Assembly (NCBI GenBank): GCA_019694555.1
Contig: JAIBBS010000001.1
Location: forward strand, 54,813-118,812
Direction: 5' to 3'
DNA length: 64,000 bases
DNA from: Nannocystaceae bacterium
GTDB taxonomy: Bacteria > Myxococcota_A > Polyangia > Nannocystales > Nannocystaceae
Numbering within the stretch: the first letter of the stretch is position 1; each line of letters starts with the position of its first letter. The position numbers and the translations under genes are program-made. The notes beneath the pieces were generated by a model, which made no database searches, was not told where the DNA came from, and was given only the letters and a program-made list of their open reading frames with translations. Shown here in pieces: positions 18,648 through 29,713 of this stretch.

Positions 18648-20443
18648 CTAGCCCTCGTTCGCCCGCGTGGGCGCGCGCTCGTCGGGCGCCTCGTGGTCGA
18701 ACTCGAACTCGCCGGCGACCTCGCCGTGCTCGGCGACGCGGCGATCGACGCGGCCGCGCGCCCACAGCGTGTCCTCGATCGCATCCATCAGCGAACGCGT
18801 GCTGCGGCGATCCAGCGCGCTGACCAGGAATGCGCGCGGCGCATCGATGCCGCGGTTGGCCAGACGCTCGCGCAGTCGCACGAGTGCGGTCTCGTCGAGC
18901 GTGTCGATCTTGTTGTAGACCATCAGCCGCGTCACCTTGGTCGCACCCAGCTCGCCCAGGATGGTCTCGACGCTGGCGATCTGCTGCTCCTGGTCGGGAT
19001 CGGCGCTGTCGACCACGTGCAGCAACAAGTCGGCGTCGGCGAGCTCCTCCAGCGTCGCCGAGAACGCCTGCATCAACGCCGGTGGCAGGTCGCGGATGAA
19101 GCCCACCGTGTCCAGCAGCACGATCTCGTGGTCGTGGGGGAAGCGGACCCGCCGCACCGTCGGATCGAGCGTGGCGAACAGCTTGTCCTCGGCGTCGACG
19201 TTGCTGCCGGTGACGGCGTTGAGCAGCGTGCTCTTGCCGGCGTTGGTGTAGCCCACGATCGCGGCGACCGGCACGCGCGTGCGCCGACGCTCGGCGCGTT
19301 GCTGCTCACGGCGCTTGCGCAGGCCGCCCAGGCGCCGCTCGAGATCGACGATGCGGTCCTTCGCGCGACGGCGATCGATCTCGAGCTTGGTCTCGCCGGG
19401 ACCGCGCCCGCCGATGCCGCCGGCGAGTCGCGACATCATCGTGCCCTTGCCGACCATCTTGGGCAGGTTGTAGCGCAGCTGCGCCAGCTCGACCTGCAGC
19501 TTGCCGTCGGAGCTCTTCGCGTGCCGCGCGAAGATGTCGAGGATGAGCATGGTGCGATCGATGACCTTGAGGTCGGTCTCGTCGGCGATGGTGCGGGCTT
19601 GCGACGCGGTCAGCTCGGGGTCGCAGACCAGCACCTCGACGTCCTGCTCGAGCGCGCGGACCAGCACCTCGCGCAGCTTGCCCTGACCGAAGAACGTGCG
19701 CGGGTCGGGGTGGGGGCGGCGCTGCTCGACCAGCTCGACCAGCGCGAGCGAGGCCGTGCGGCACAGCTCGCGCAGCTCGGCCTTGCGCGCCGGCACCGCG
19801 GCGCCGCCGTCGTGCACGAGCAACGCCATCGCGCGCGTGCCCTGCAGCAGCGCGCGCGCGCGCGCGGTCGCGGCGACCAGCTCGGCCTCGAGCTCGCGCA
19901 GGAATCCGTCGAGCGGGATCGGCAGATCCGGCGGCGCCTCGATGTCCTCGTCGTCGCGGACGAGCGCGGACAGGCTCGTGCGCGGCCACGTGCGCGTCAC
20001 GAAGGTCTCGGTGCCGCCGCCCTTGCTCGGCGCGAGGCAGGCGAGGTCGGCCTGCAGTCCCGCGGGCCCGCGGTGCAGCGCGACCAGGAGGTCCAGCCGC
20101 AGCTTGGTCAGGTCGGCCAGCTCCTCGCGGCTCAGCGGCTCGGGCACCAGGTGCGCGAGCACCAGACGAACGCCGCGCAGACGGCCGTCGACGCCGCGGA
20201 CGCGGGCGAACTCCGGCAGCTGCAGGCTGTGGGCGTCGCCGAGGATCACCCGCGCGACGCGGCCGCGGCGATCGATGAACAGGCCGATGCGGCGGTTGAG
20301 CTCGATCGCCAGCTCGACCAGCTCGCGCGCGAGCGCGGCGCTGACGACCCGGTCGGGCTGCACCGTGCGCTCGCCCAGGCGCTGCAGCGCCTTGACGTGG
20401 CTCGCCTTGAGGTTCGCGGTGTCGCCGTAGATCTCGTGCTGGC

Positions 20444-20447
<4 letters not shown>
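18648..20447 (-). CDS. hflX: Ribosome-dissociating GTPase HflX
   Basis: 599 residues. The family glycine-rich segment [20 protein letters not shown] is followed by a coiled linker and the G domain: G1 GYTNAGKST (about residue 397), G3 [11 protein letters not shown] and G4 VYNKID. The N-terminal HflX domain contains [13 protein letters not shown] and the [17 protein letters not shown] segment. HflX splits stalled or stress-damaged 70S ribosomes. The protein is about 170 residues longer than the E. coli enzyme because of an extra N-terminal domain (starting [10 protein letters not shown]), which occurs in some bacterial lineages. Its ATG overlaps the stop of the FrzS-like gene (ATGA), so synthesis is coupled to that protein. 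Confidence 0.95.
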
Positions 20448-22429
<1,982 letters not shown>

Positions 22430-22491
22430 GCCCCGGAGAGTATCGTTTCGGCCATGGTGAGACCAGGGCCGCGGGCGTGCAGTGGGTGAGC

Positions 22492-22522
22492 GCGGGCCGC
22501 CTGGCTCCCCGCCAGGGCCCGC
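22492..22522 (-). terminator. Hairpin after the sigma/anti-sigma operon
   Basis: Inverted repeat GCGGGCC/GGCCCGC and CCTGGC/GCCAGG with a 2-base bulge and a 5-base loop, about 12 paired bases. It lies between the anti-sigma stop (22559) and the FrzS-like start (22429) and could end transcription of the sigma operon. No T tract is visible. Confidence 0.45.
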
Positions 22523-22558
22523 GGGGGTCTGCGCGCGGCCCGATGGCGGCGGGGCCCC

Positions 22559-23491
22559 TCAGCGGGAGGCTTCGGTCAGCTTCTGCTCGGCGAGCTCGAG
22601 CAGCACCGAGATGTCATCGTTGCGTCGTCCACCCTCGAGCACCAGCATGTGGGCCACACCGCCGAAGTCGAAGCGCAGGCTCGGCTCGCCGCCCTGCGTC
22701 TGATCGACGAAGAACTGGTGGCCGCGGAACTCCACCGGCAGACCCTGCAGGGGCCCGTGCCCGAGCGGTGCTTGGTGGTCGATGACGTGCTGACCCGTGG
22801 GTTGTCCGCTGCGCAGGACCTGGTAGCGCAGTCGCGCACCGACCGGCGTCGCGCTCCCCGCGAGGCCGGCCGCGTGCTCGCCGGGCGCCACGTCGGCGCG
22901 CACCAGCTGCAGCTCGCCGCGGGCCGGCGCGGCCACGGGCGGCAAGCTCTCACCTGGTCGCGCGGGCAGTGCCGGCTTGGCGGTGTCGACCGGCTTGGGC
23001 GCAGAGCCCAGCGCGGCCGACAGCCCCGGCGCGGCCTTGCCGTGATCGACGGGGACGAAGCCCTCGCGCGCGACCAGGAACAGCCCGGCCGCGACCGCGC
23101 TCGCCGGGACCATCACGAGCGCGCCGCGCATCATGTCGCCGATCGCCGAGCCCATGCGCGACCACAGCGATTGCCGTGGTCGTGCGGGCGCGGCGACCGG
23201 CGTCGACGCTTCGACTGCGGTCACCACGGGCTTGGGCGGCGCCTCGGCGTCGACCGCATCGAGTGATGCCATCACGCGCGCGCGCAGGCTCGTCGGCGCG
23301 CGATCACGTTCGACCGCGCGCAGCGTCGCGCGGACCCACTGTTGCTCGCTCACCGCCGAGCGACACGGGCGACAGGTCTCGAGGTGCGCGGCCACCCGCT
23401 CCTGCTCGGCGCTCGCGAGCTCGCCGTCCACGTAGGGCTGCAGCAGCGCCGCGGTGTCGGTGCACTCCGAGCGGATGTCCTGCAAGCTCAT
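22559..23491 (-). CDS. Zinc-binding anti-sigma factor
   Basis: 310 residues. The N-terminal anti-sigma domain has YVDGELASAEQERVAAHL and the zinc motif HLETCRPC (His-x3-Cys-x2-Cys). A membrane segment follows at about 127-150 (GALVMVPASAVAAGLFLVA), so the zinc domain holds the sigma factor at the inner face and about 150 residues face the periplasm. The periplasmic part (GLAGSATPVGARLRYQVL, HQFFVDQTQGG) resembles a beta domain that could sense envelope stress. Its ATG overlaps the stop of the sigma-factor gene (ATGA), the standard arrangement for an ECF sigma factor and its inhibitor. The signal is unknown. Confidence 0.9.
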   Translation of the reverse strand: MSLQDIRSECTDTAALLQPYVDGELASAEQERVAAHLETCRPCRSAVSEQQWVRATLRAVERDRAPTSLRARVMASLDAVDAEAPPKPVVTAVEASTPVAAPARPRQSLWSRMGSAIGDMMRGALVMVPASAVAAGLFLVAREGFVPVDHGKAAPGLSAALGSAPKPVDTAKPALPARPGESLPPVAAPARGELQLVRADVAPGEHAAGLAGSATPVGARLRYQVLRSGQPTGQHVIDHQAPLGHGPLQGLPVEFRGHQFFVDQTQGGEPSLRFDFGGVAHMLVLEGGRRNDDISVLLELAEQKLTEASR

Positions 23492-24135
23492 GCCTGGCCT
23501 CGCATGCGGTAGTCATCGATATGGACGGTCTTGCCGCGCGAGTGTTCGTCTCGGTGGTTCACATCACCTGGCTGGGCCAGGCCCAGCTCCACCGCGTGGT
23601 CGTGCAGGAGCTTGTGCAGCAGACGGCGCCCGCGAAAGATCCGACTCATCACGGTGCCGATGGGGCAGTCCATGATCTCCGCGATCTCCTTGTACGCCAG
23701 GCCTTCGAGATCCGCGAGGATCACCGCCATGCGGTAGTCCTCGGGCACGGACTCGAGCGCGGTCATGATGTGCTCGCGCGTGATGCGAGCGCTGAGCGCG
23801 GCCTCGGGGCTGGGTGTGCCGCTGGTCGGGTGGCCGACCGCCGCCTCGACGCCGATCGAGGGCAGCTGCGCCTCGAGATCGTTGGTCGCCGCGCGGTTGC
23901 GGTTGGCGCGGTGGTAGCGGTTGATGAAGGTGTTGCGCAGGATCGTGAAGAGCCAGGCGCGCACCGAGGTTCCGCTCTTGAACGTGTGCCAGAAGCGGTA
24001 GGCACGGACGTACGCGTCCTGGACGAGGTCTTCGGCCTCGGCAGCGTTGCGGGTGAGGCGGAGCGCAGCGCCGTAGAGGGCGTCGAGCTGGGGCAGCGCG
24101 GTCGCCTCGAACTCCTGACGGGCAGTGATGTCCAT
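23488..24135 (-). CDS. ECF-family RNA polymerase sigma factor
   Basis: 215 residues. Region 2 contains AEDLVQDAYVRAYRFWHTF and AWLFTILRNTFINRYHRANR, which bind the -10 element. Region 4 contains ALESVPEDYRMAVILADLEG and YKEIAEIMDCPIGTVMSRI, the helix-turn-helix for the -35. The spacing and sequence resemble RpoE/SigH-type ECF factors paired with zinc anti-sigma proteins. ATG 24135 is chosen because conservation begins there; ATG 24168 would add 11 residues (MPQGEGSAPAT). It is the first gene of a two-gene operon and probably autoregulated, but no convincing ECF promoter was recognised in the 196 bases between it and the divergent purB gene. Confidence 0.93.
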   Translation of the reverse strand: MDITARQEFEATALPQLDALYGAALRLTRNAAEAEDLVQDAYVRAYRFWHTFKSGTSVRAWLFTILRNTFINRYHRANRNRAATNDLEAQLPSIGVEAAVGHPTSGTPSPEAALSARITREHIMTALESVPEDYRMAVILADLEGLAYKEIAEIMDCPIGTVMSRIFRGRRLLHKLLHDHAVELGLAQPGDVNHRDEHSRGKTVHIDDYRMRGQA

Positions 24136-24331
24136 CGTGGCCGGGGCGGAACCCTCGCCTTGTGGCATTATTCCGGACCCCCGGGCGCCGATGCACCCGG
24201 GATCGGCCAACTGTCGGGAATCGGGCGGCATTTCGGGGTTTTTCGGGCCCCGCGACGGGGCTCGGCGCCGCGCACGAGGCGCCGCGCGCCGGGCCCCGCG
24301 GCCGGCAGAACCGGGTACGGTTCGGCCCACG

Positions 24332-25768
24332 ATGACCGCTCGCGCAGAACACCGCAGCCCGCTCGCGACACGCTACGCGACCGCTGCGATGGTGGCCAAC
24401 TTCGACGATCGCCGCCGGGCGCTGCTGTGGCGCGATCTATGGATCGCGCTCGCCGAGGCCGAGCGCGCGTTGGGCCTGCCGATCGCGCAGGAGCAGATCA
24501 CCGCGATGCGCGACCACCGGGACGAGCTCGACCTCGAACGCGTCGCCGAGCTCGAGGCGAAGCTGCGGCACGACGTGATGGCGCACGTGCACCACTTCGG
24601 TGAGCGCGTGGGGCCGGGTGCCGAGCGCATCATCCATCTGGGCGCAACCAGCTGCTTCGTGACCGACAACGCCGAGCTCGTGATGATGCGCGATGGGCTC
24701 GAGCTGTTGATGGATCGGCTGTGGGCGCTGCTCGATCGACTGCGCGCGTTCGCGACGCAGCATCGCGCGCTGCCGACGCTCGCGTACACGCACTTCCAGC
24801 CCGCGCAGCTGACCACCGTGGGCAAGCGCGCGGTGTTGTGGGCGCAGGACTTCGCCTACGACCTCGAGAACCTCGCCGCGCTGCGCGAGCGCCTGCCGTT
24901 TCGAGGCGCCAAGGGCACGACCGGCACGCAGGCGTCGTTCCTCGCGCTGTTCGAGGGCGACCACGCGCGCGTGCGCGAGCTCGACCGCCGGGTCGCGAGC
25001 ACCATGGGCTTCGCGCAGACCATCGCGGTCAGCGGGCAGACCTACACCCGCAAGATCGACACGTGGGTGGTCAACGCGCTCGCCGATCTGGCCGCGTCCG
25101 CGGCGAAGTTCGGCAGCGACGTACGCCTGCTCGCGCACGAGCGCGAGCTCGAGGAGCCGTTCGAGGTCGATCAGGTGGGATCGAGCGCGATGGCGTACAA
25201 GCGCAACCCGATGCGCTGCGAGCGGATCTGCAGCCTCGCGCGCTTCGTCCACTCGCTCGCGAGCAGCCCGCCACAGACCCACGCGCACCAGTGGCTCGAG
25301 CGCACGCTCGACGACAGCGCCAACCGGCGCCTGGTGATCACCGAGGCCTTCCTCGCCACCGACGCGATCCTCAACCTCGCGGTCGACGTGGTCGGGGGGC
25401 TGGTGGTCAACCCCGCGGTCATCCGCGCCAACCTCGGCGACGAGCTGCCGTTCATGGCGACCGAGAACGTGCTGATGGCCGGGACCAAGGCGGGCCACAG
25501 CCGCCAGGAGCTGCACGAACGCGTGCGTCGCCACGCCCACGCCGCGGCCGCGCGCATGAAGCAGGAGGGCGTGGCCAACGATCTGCTCGTACGCATGCGC
25601 GACGACGACGTGCTGGGTGCGTTCGTGCCGGCCGAGCCGATCGACGCCGGCGCGTACGTCGGGCGCGCGCCCGAGCAGGTCGACGAGTTCGTCGCCGAGG
25701 TGCTCGCGCCGCTGCTGCAGTCGCACGCGCAGCGCCGCGATCGCTTCCGCCCCCGCGTCGCGGTCTGA
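24332..25768 (+). CDS. purB: Adenylosuccinate lyase, eukaryote-like type
   Basis: 478 residues. The enzyme cleaves SAICAR and adenylosuccinate in purine synthesis, releasing fumarate. The family signature is GSSAMAYKRNPMRCERI near residue 285, with one change: Ala where SSxMP normally has Pro. The segments LGATSCFVTDNAELV, YTHFQPAQLTTVGKRAVLW, FRGAKGTTGTQASFLALFEG and ERTLDDSANRR match animal ADSL nearly word for word, closer than the E. coli or Bacillus enzymes. Length (478) also fits the animal type (about 484). The start is the ATG after a short leader; an upstream in-frame ATG at 24125 would overlap the sigma-factor gene. It stands alone, divergent from the sigma operon. Confidence 0.93.
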   Translation: MTARAEHRSPLATRYATAAMVANFDDRRRALLWRDLWIALAEAERALGLPIAQEQITAMRDHRDELDLERVAELEAKLRHDVMAHVHHFGERVGPGAERIIHLGATSCFVTDNAELVMMRDGLELLMDRLWALLDRLRAFATQHRALPTLAYTHFQPAQLTTVGKRAVLWAQDFAYDLENLAALRERLPFRGAKGTTGTQASFLALFEGDHARVRELDRRVASTMGFAQTIAVSGQTYTRKIDTWVVNALADLAASAAKFGSDVRLLAHERELEEPFEVDQVGSSAMAYKRNPMRCERICSLARFVHSLASSPPQTHAHQWLERTLDDSANRRLVITEAFLATDAILNLAVDVVGGLVVNPAVIRANLGDELPFMATENVLMAGTKAGHSRQELHERVRRHAHAAAARMKQEGVANDLLVRMRDDDVLGAFVPAEPIDAGAYVGRAPEQVDEFVAEVLAPLLQSHAQRRDRFRPRVAV

Positions 25769-25898
25769 CCGCCGGTGCGGTGCGGCCGCGGACAGCGTCC
25801 GCGCTCGAGACCCACGCCACGGGGTCGTCCGCGCGCTGGCGCGGTCGCGACCGCCGCCGGGTCAAGCCCGCGCGCGCACCGGCCGATGCCGTGTCGGC

Positions 25899-26939
25899 GT
25901 GTCGAAGCCTCGTACCGTCGTCGCCTGGGTCCTCGCGGGGGCGTGCCCGACGATCGCGTGCTTCCCCACGCCCAAGTCGACCGAGGCGATCGCGTACGGC
26001 TCGAGCACCACCGGCATCGAGCTCGGAGGCAGCGACGACTCGCCGTACGTCGGCAGCAGCGACGGCAGCACCGCGGGCGTCGCACCGCCGGCGGACCTCG
26101 GCGACGCCAGCTCCGCGAGCGGCAGCAGCGGCGGCGACGGGACCACCACGGCGGGTACGAGCGGTGACGGCGGCTGGGACACCGGCGGCGATCCGCCTCC
26201 GGGCTTCCCGGGCGTCGAGCCGTTCGGCGACGACGTGCGCGAGCTCGATCTGGTCGGGCGGTGGAGTCTGCCGTGGGATCCCACCGGCGTCGCGAGTGTG
26301 ACGCTCGACATCGCCGACGACGGTGCGTTCAGCTGGATCGAGCGCGACCCCGCGTGTGGCACCACCGCGACCGCGGCGGGATCGATGTGGGTCTCGGGCT
26401 CGCAGCTGGTGCTGCACTTCGACGCGTGGGACAAGCCGACGCCGTGGGACACCGAGTCCGCGATCGGTGTCGACATCGCGCCGCCGTATCGCATGCGCGT
26501 GGGCTACGTGCCGATGGGCGGATTTCTCGGGCTCGCCGCGCCCGAGGGCATGGTCGCGTTCGCACCGTGGCAGGGGCGCGCGTACGTGCGGCTCGACGCG
26601 ACCGTCGGCGCGACCGGCAACTGGGCCGCGGAGACCGAGCTGTGGGCCATCCCGCCGGACGAGGCCTCGCCGGCGCTCATCGTCCGCGATCGCTACGACG
26701 CGACGCTGTCGGGCACCGCACCCGCGGTGCAGGTCCGCGGCCGCACGTGGTGGTGGCCCGACGCGGGCGCGGCCGAGCCCGACGATGCGCACAGCGGTCC
26801 GTGGAGCGACGACACGCCCGGCAACACCGCCGGCGCTGCGACGATCCTCGGCGCGCCGTATGCCTACGACGCGGCGGGCCTGTTCAGCTTCGCCGCCGAT
26901 CGCAGCTTCAAGCTCGGTGTCACCGGGCCGTGCGGCTGA
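25899..26939 (+). CDS. Myxobacterial-type lipoprotein with Ser/Gly linker
   Basis: 346 residues from GTG 25899. The signal ends in a lipobox-like VLAGAC, with a second Cys at TIAC. A low-complexity linker follows (GSDDSPYVGSSDGSTAG, then ASGSSGGDGTTTAGTSG), the Ser/Thr/Gly/Asp style that is common in Nannocystineae surface lipoproteins. The C-terminal 240 residues are a folded domain beginning DLVGRWSLPWDPTGVASVTL, which resembles the opening of lipocalin-like or META-like small beta barrels that start with a GRW motif. No enzyme motif is visible. Its last 20 bases overlap the convergent epimerase gene. Confidence 0.75.
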   Translation: MSKPRTVVAWVLAGACPTIACFPTPKSTEAIAYGSSTTGIELGGSDDSPYVGSSDGSTAGVAPPADLGDASSASGSSGGDGTTTAGTSGDGGWDTGGDPPPGFPGVEPFGDDVRELDLVGRWSLPWDPTGVASVTLDIADDGAFSWIERDPACGTTATAAGSMWVSGSQLVLHFDAWDKPTPWDTESAIGVDIAPPYRMRVGYVPMGGFLGLAAPEGMVAFAPWQGRAYVRLDATVGATGNWAAETELWAIPPDEASPALIVRDRYDATLSGTAPAVQVRGRTWWWPDAGAAEPDDAHSGPWSDDTPGNTAGAATILGAPYAYDAAGLFSFAADRSFKLGVTGPCG

Positions 26940-27822
26940 GCGCGGGGCCGTCCGCGCAGACCTCCGCCAACGCGTCGTCGAGCTGCGGGTAGCGGAAGTG
27001 GAAGCCGGCGGCCTGCAGGCCGCGCGGCAACACCCGCTGCCCGGCGAGCAACATCTCGCGCGCCATGTCGCCGAGCACGAGGCCGAGCATGAAGCCGGGC
27101 GCGGGCATCCACGCCGGGCGATGCCACGCGCGGCCCAGCGCCGCGGTCAGCTCGGCGTTGCGCACCGGACCCGGCGCGGTGAGGTTGAAGGCGCCGCGCA
27201 GCTCGGCGTGATCGAGCGCGAACAAGAACGCATCGGCGACGTCGTCGAGGTGCACCCACGAGACCCACTGCTGTCCGCCGCCGAGGCGACCGCCCATGCC
27301 GGCCTTGAAGATCGGACGCAACCTCGCGAGCGCGCCGCCGTGGCGTGCGAGCACCATGCCCAGCCGCAGGCACACCACGCGACAGCCGTGGGCGGTCGCG
27401 GCCTGTGCCGCCTGTTCCCACGCGCTCGCGACCTCGGCGAGGAATCCTGCGCCCGGGGTCGCGTCGTCGCCGAGCTCGGTGTCGCCGCGGTCGCCGAAGT
27501 AGCCCACCGCGGAGGCGCTCACGAGCGTGCGTGGCGGCTGGCGTGCGCTCGCGATCGCCTCGACCAGCGTGCGGGTGCCGACGGTGCGGCTGGTGAGGAT
27601 CGCCTCGCGGCGCGCGGCGGTCCAACGGCCCGCGACCGACTCGCCCGCGAGGTGCACGATCGCGTCGAGTCCCGAGAGCGCCTGCGGATCCCGGAAGCCC
27701 CGCAGCGGGTCCCAACCCTCGGGGCCGCGTTCGATCGGCACGGCCTCGTCGCCGCGCGCGCGCAGGCGTGCGACCACCGCCTGTCCGACCATGCCCCGGG
27801 CTCCGGTGATGCCGACGCGCAC
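26920..27822 (-). CDS. TIGR01777-family NAD-dependent epimerase
   Basis: 300 residues. It opens VGITGARGMVGQAVVARL (Rossmann GxxGxxG), then IVHLAGESVAGRWTAARREAI, the hallmark block of the TIGR01777/YfcH group, and SASAVGYFGDRG and VHLDDVADAF. The C-terminal DUF1731-type segment is GFMLGLVLGDMAREMLLAGQ with FRYPQLDDAL near the end. The biochemical role of this group is not established; members are found with division or lipid genes. The GTG at 27822 is nearest the fold; GTG 27840 is an alternative. It starts 95 bases after the BtuD stop and points the same way, so it may be read through from the cobalamin operon. Confidence 0.88.
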   Translation of the reverse strand: MRVGITGARGMVGQAVVARLRARGDEAVPIERGPEGWDPLRGFRDPQALSGLDAIVHLAGESVAGRWTAARREAILTSRTVGTRTLVEAIASARQPPRTLVSASAVGYFGDRGDTELGDDATPGAGFLAEVASAWEQAAQAATAHGCRVVCLRLGMVLARHGGALARLRPIFKAGMGGRLGGGQQWVSWVHLDDVADAFLFALDHAELRGAFNLTAPGPVRNAELTAALGRAWHRPAWMPAPGFMLGLVLGDMAREMLLAGQRVLPRGLQAAGFHFRYPQLDDALAEVCADGPALSRTAR

Positions 27823-27917
27823 GTCCGGAGGTTGGAGCACGATCGCCCAAACGGCAACCGCGGCGCGACCGCGGCCCGGCGACGTCGGGGCCCCAGCGCG
27901 TGCGATCGCCAGGCTCG

Positions 27918-28715
27918 TCAGCGCCGCGGCGTCGCGGGCGGCCGTGGCAACGCGAAGACCATGCGCGGCGCGAGCTCGACCTCCACGCCGAACGCGGCGG
28001 CGACGTGTTCGGGCACCAGCACCTCGGCGGGGGCGCCGACCCGCGGCACTGCGCCGCGCTCGCCCAGACAGACGATGGTGCGGGCGAAGCGGCCCGCGAG
28101 CTCGAGGTCGTGCATCGCCATCACGACGGTCGCGCCGGCCTCGACCAGCGCCGCGCAGGTGTGCAGCACCTGCAGCGCCGCGCCGACGTCGAGGCCGGTG
28201 GTCGGTTCGTCGAGCACGAGCACGCGCGCCTCGGTCGCGAGCATGCGCGCGAGCATGATGCGCTGGCGCTCGCCGCCGCTGAGGCTCGACCAACGCCGGC
28301 CGCGCAGCGCGGTCGCCTGGGCGCGCGCCATCGCGTCGAGCACCGCGGCGTGCTGCGTCGCGCCGACGTGGGCCAGCGCGCCCAGGTGCGGCGTGCGGCC
28401 GAGTGACACGACCTCCTCGGCACGCAGGTCGAGCCACGGCTCGGCGTGCTGCGGCAGGTAGGCCAGCGTGCGCGCGCGCGTGCGCGGTGGCAGCGACGCC
28501 AGCGCGTGGCCGTCGAGCGCGACGGTGCCGTGTGCCGGCGCGCGCAGGCCCACGATCGTGCGCAGCAGGCTCGACTTGCCCGCGCCGCTGCGGCCGATCA
28601 CCGCGGCCCAGTCGCCGGGCTGCAACGACAGCGTCAGTCCGCGCAGCAGCCATGGCGCGTCGGCGGCCTCGCCCGCGCGCACGCCGAGATCCTGCAGGCT
28701 CAAGCGCGCGCTCAT
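27918..28715 (-). CDS. btuD: Cobalamin/metal-chelate ABC transporter ATPase (BtuD-like)
   Basis: 265 residues. Walker A is GRSGAGKSS, the Q loop sits in TLAYLPQHAEP, the ABC signature is LSGGERQRIML, Walker B is VLVLDEPTTGLD and the H loop is VVMAMHDLELAGRF. The sequence belongs to the FecE/BtuD/HmuV subfamily that serves FecCD-type permeases. Its ATG overlaps the permease stop (ATGA). It is the last gene of the riboswitch-controlled operon, so cobalamin rather than siderophore or heme is the best substrate assignment. That assignment rests on the riboswitch, because the ATPase itself is not substrate-specific. Confidence 0.88.
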   Translation of the reverse strand: MSARLSLQDLGVRAGEAADAPWLLRGLTLSLQPGDWAAVIGRSGAGKSSLLRTIVGLRAPAHGTVALDGHALASLPPRTRARTLAYLPQHAEPWLDLRAEEVVSLGRTPHLGALAHVGATQHAAVLDAMARAQATALRGRRWSSLSGGERQRIMLARMLATEARVLVLDEPTTGLDVGAALQVLHTCAALVEAGATVVMAMHDLELAGRFARTIVCLGERGAVPRVGAPAEVLVPEHVAAAFGVEVELAPRMVFALPRPPATPRR

Positions 28716-29713
28716 GCCCGGCCCCTGCGTGCGCCGACCATCACGATCCACAGGAACGCCGGCGCGCCCAGCAGGCTGGTGACCACGCCCGGCGGCAGCG
28801 GCAGCGACAGCGCCCGGCCCAGCGTGTCGATGCTCGACAGCAGCGCCGCGCCGACCGCCGCGCTGCCGAGCACCAGCGCGCGATGGCCCGGTCCGGCGCG
28901 CCAGCGCACTACGTGGGGCACGACCAGCCCGACGAAGCCGATCACGCCGCACAGCGCGGTCGCGGTGCCCACGAGGATCGCGACCGCCGTGATCGCGCGC
29001 CGTCGCAGGCGCGCCACGTCCACGCCCAGCGAAGCCGCGACCTCGTCGCCGAGCGCGAGCGCATCGAGGTCGCGCGCGAGCGCGGCCGCGAGGGCCAGCC
29101 CCAGCAGCACTGGCGGCGCGGCGGCGGCGAGGTGGGCCCAGCTGCGGCCCTCGAAGCTGCCCATCAGCCAGCGGATCACGCGGACGCCGAGATCGAGTCG
29201 CTCGCCGGCGAGCGCGAGCAGGCTCGAGGTCGCCGCGCCGCAGCCGGCCGCGATCGCGATGCCGGCGAGCAGCAACGTGGTCGCGTCGTGGCCACGCGCG
29301 GCCAGGCCCCACAGCAGCAGCAACGTCGCGCCGGCGCCGGCGGCCGCGAGCAACGGCGTGACCCACACGCCGGCGCGATCGAGCCCGAGGAACAACCCGA
29401 TCACCGCTGCGAGCGCGGCGCCCAGCGACACGCCCAGCACGCTGGGGTCGGCGAGGGGATTGCGGAACAAGCCCTGCGTCGCGGCACCCGACCCCGCGAG
29501 CGCGGCACCCACGAGCGCGACCAGCAGCACCCGCGGCAATCGCAGCGTCCACACCAGCGCGTCGGCGACGTTGCCGGGCTCGCTGGCGCCGCGCAGGCCG
29601 CGGCCCAGCGCCGCGATCGCGTCGCGCCAGCCGACGTCGCCGGGTCCGACCAGCAGCGCGATCGCGATGGCCGCGAGCGCCGCCGCGACGGCTGCGATCG
29701 CACCGCGGCTCAC
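28712..29713 (-). CDS. btuC: FecCD-family ABC permease (BtuC-like)
   Basis: 333 residues with about ten membrane segments. FecCD motifs are visible: LRLPRVLLVALVGAALAGSG, QGLFRNPLADPSVLGVSLGA, and the coupling region with GFVGLVVPHVVRW followed by SIDTLGRALSLPLPPGVVTS. It forms the membrane channel of a type II ABC importer with the downstream ATPase. The start is GTG 29713, whose sequence overlaps the stop of the binding-protein gene (GTGA). Assignment to cobalamin rests on the operon's riboswitch. The N terminus lacks extra domains. Confidence 0.88.
   Translation of the reverse strand: MSRGAIAAVAAALAAIAIALLVGPGDVGWRDAIAALGRGLRGASEPGNVADALVWTLRLPRVLLVALVGAALAGSGAATQGLFRNPLADPSVLGVSLGAALAAVIGLFLGLDRAGVWVTPLLAAAGAGATLLLLWGLAARGHDATTLLLAGIAIAAGCGAATSSLLALAGERLDLGVRVIRWLMGSFEGRSWAHLAAAAPPVLLGLALAAALARDLDALALGDEVAASLGVDVARLRRRAITAVAILVGTATALCGVIGFVGLVVPHVVRWRAGPGHRALVLGSAAVGAALLSSIDTLGRALSLPLPPGVVTSLLGAPAFLWIVMVGARRGRA

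Noticed and set aside
24136..24331. ECF-type autoregulated promoter in the sigma factor upstream region.
   Set aside because: Several GGAAC-like or TCGG-like words occur by GC bias alone; no pair with correct spacing was convincing.
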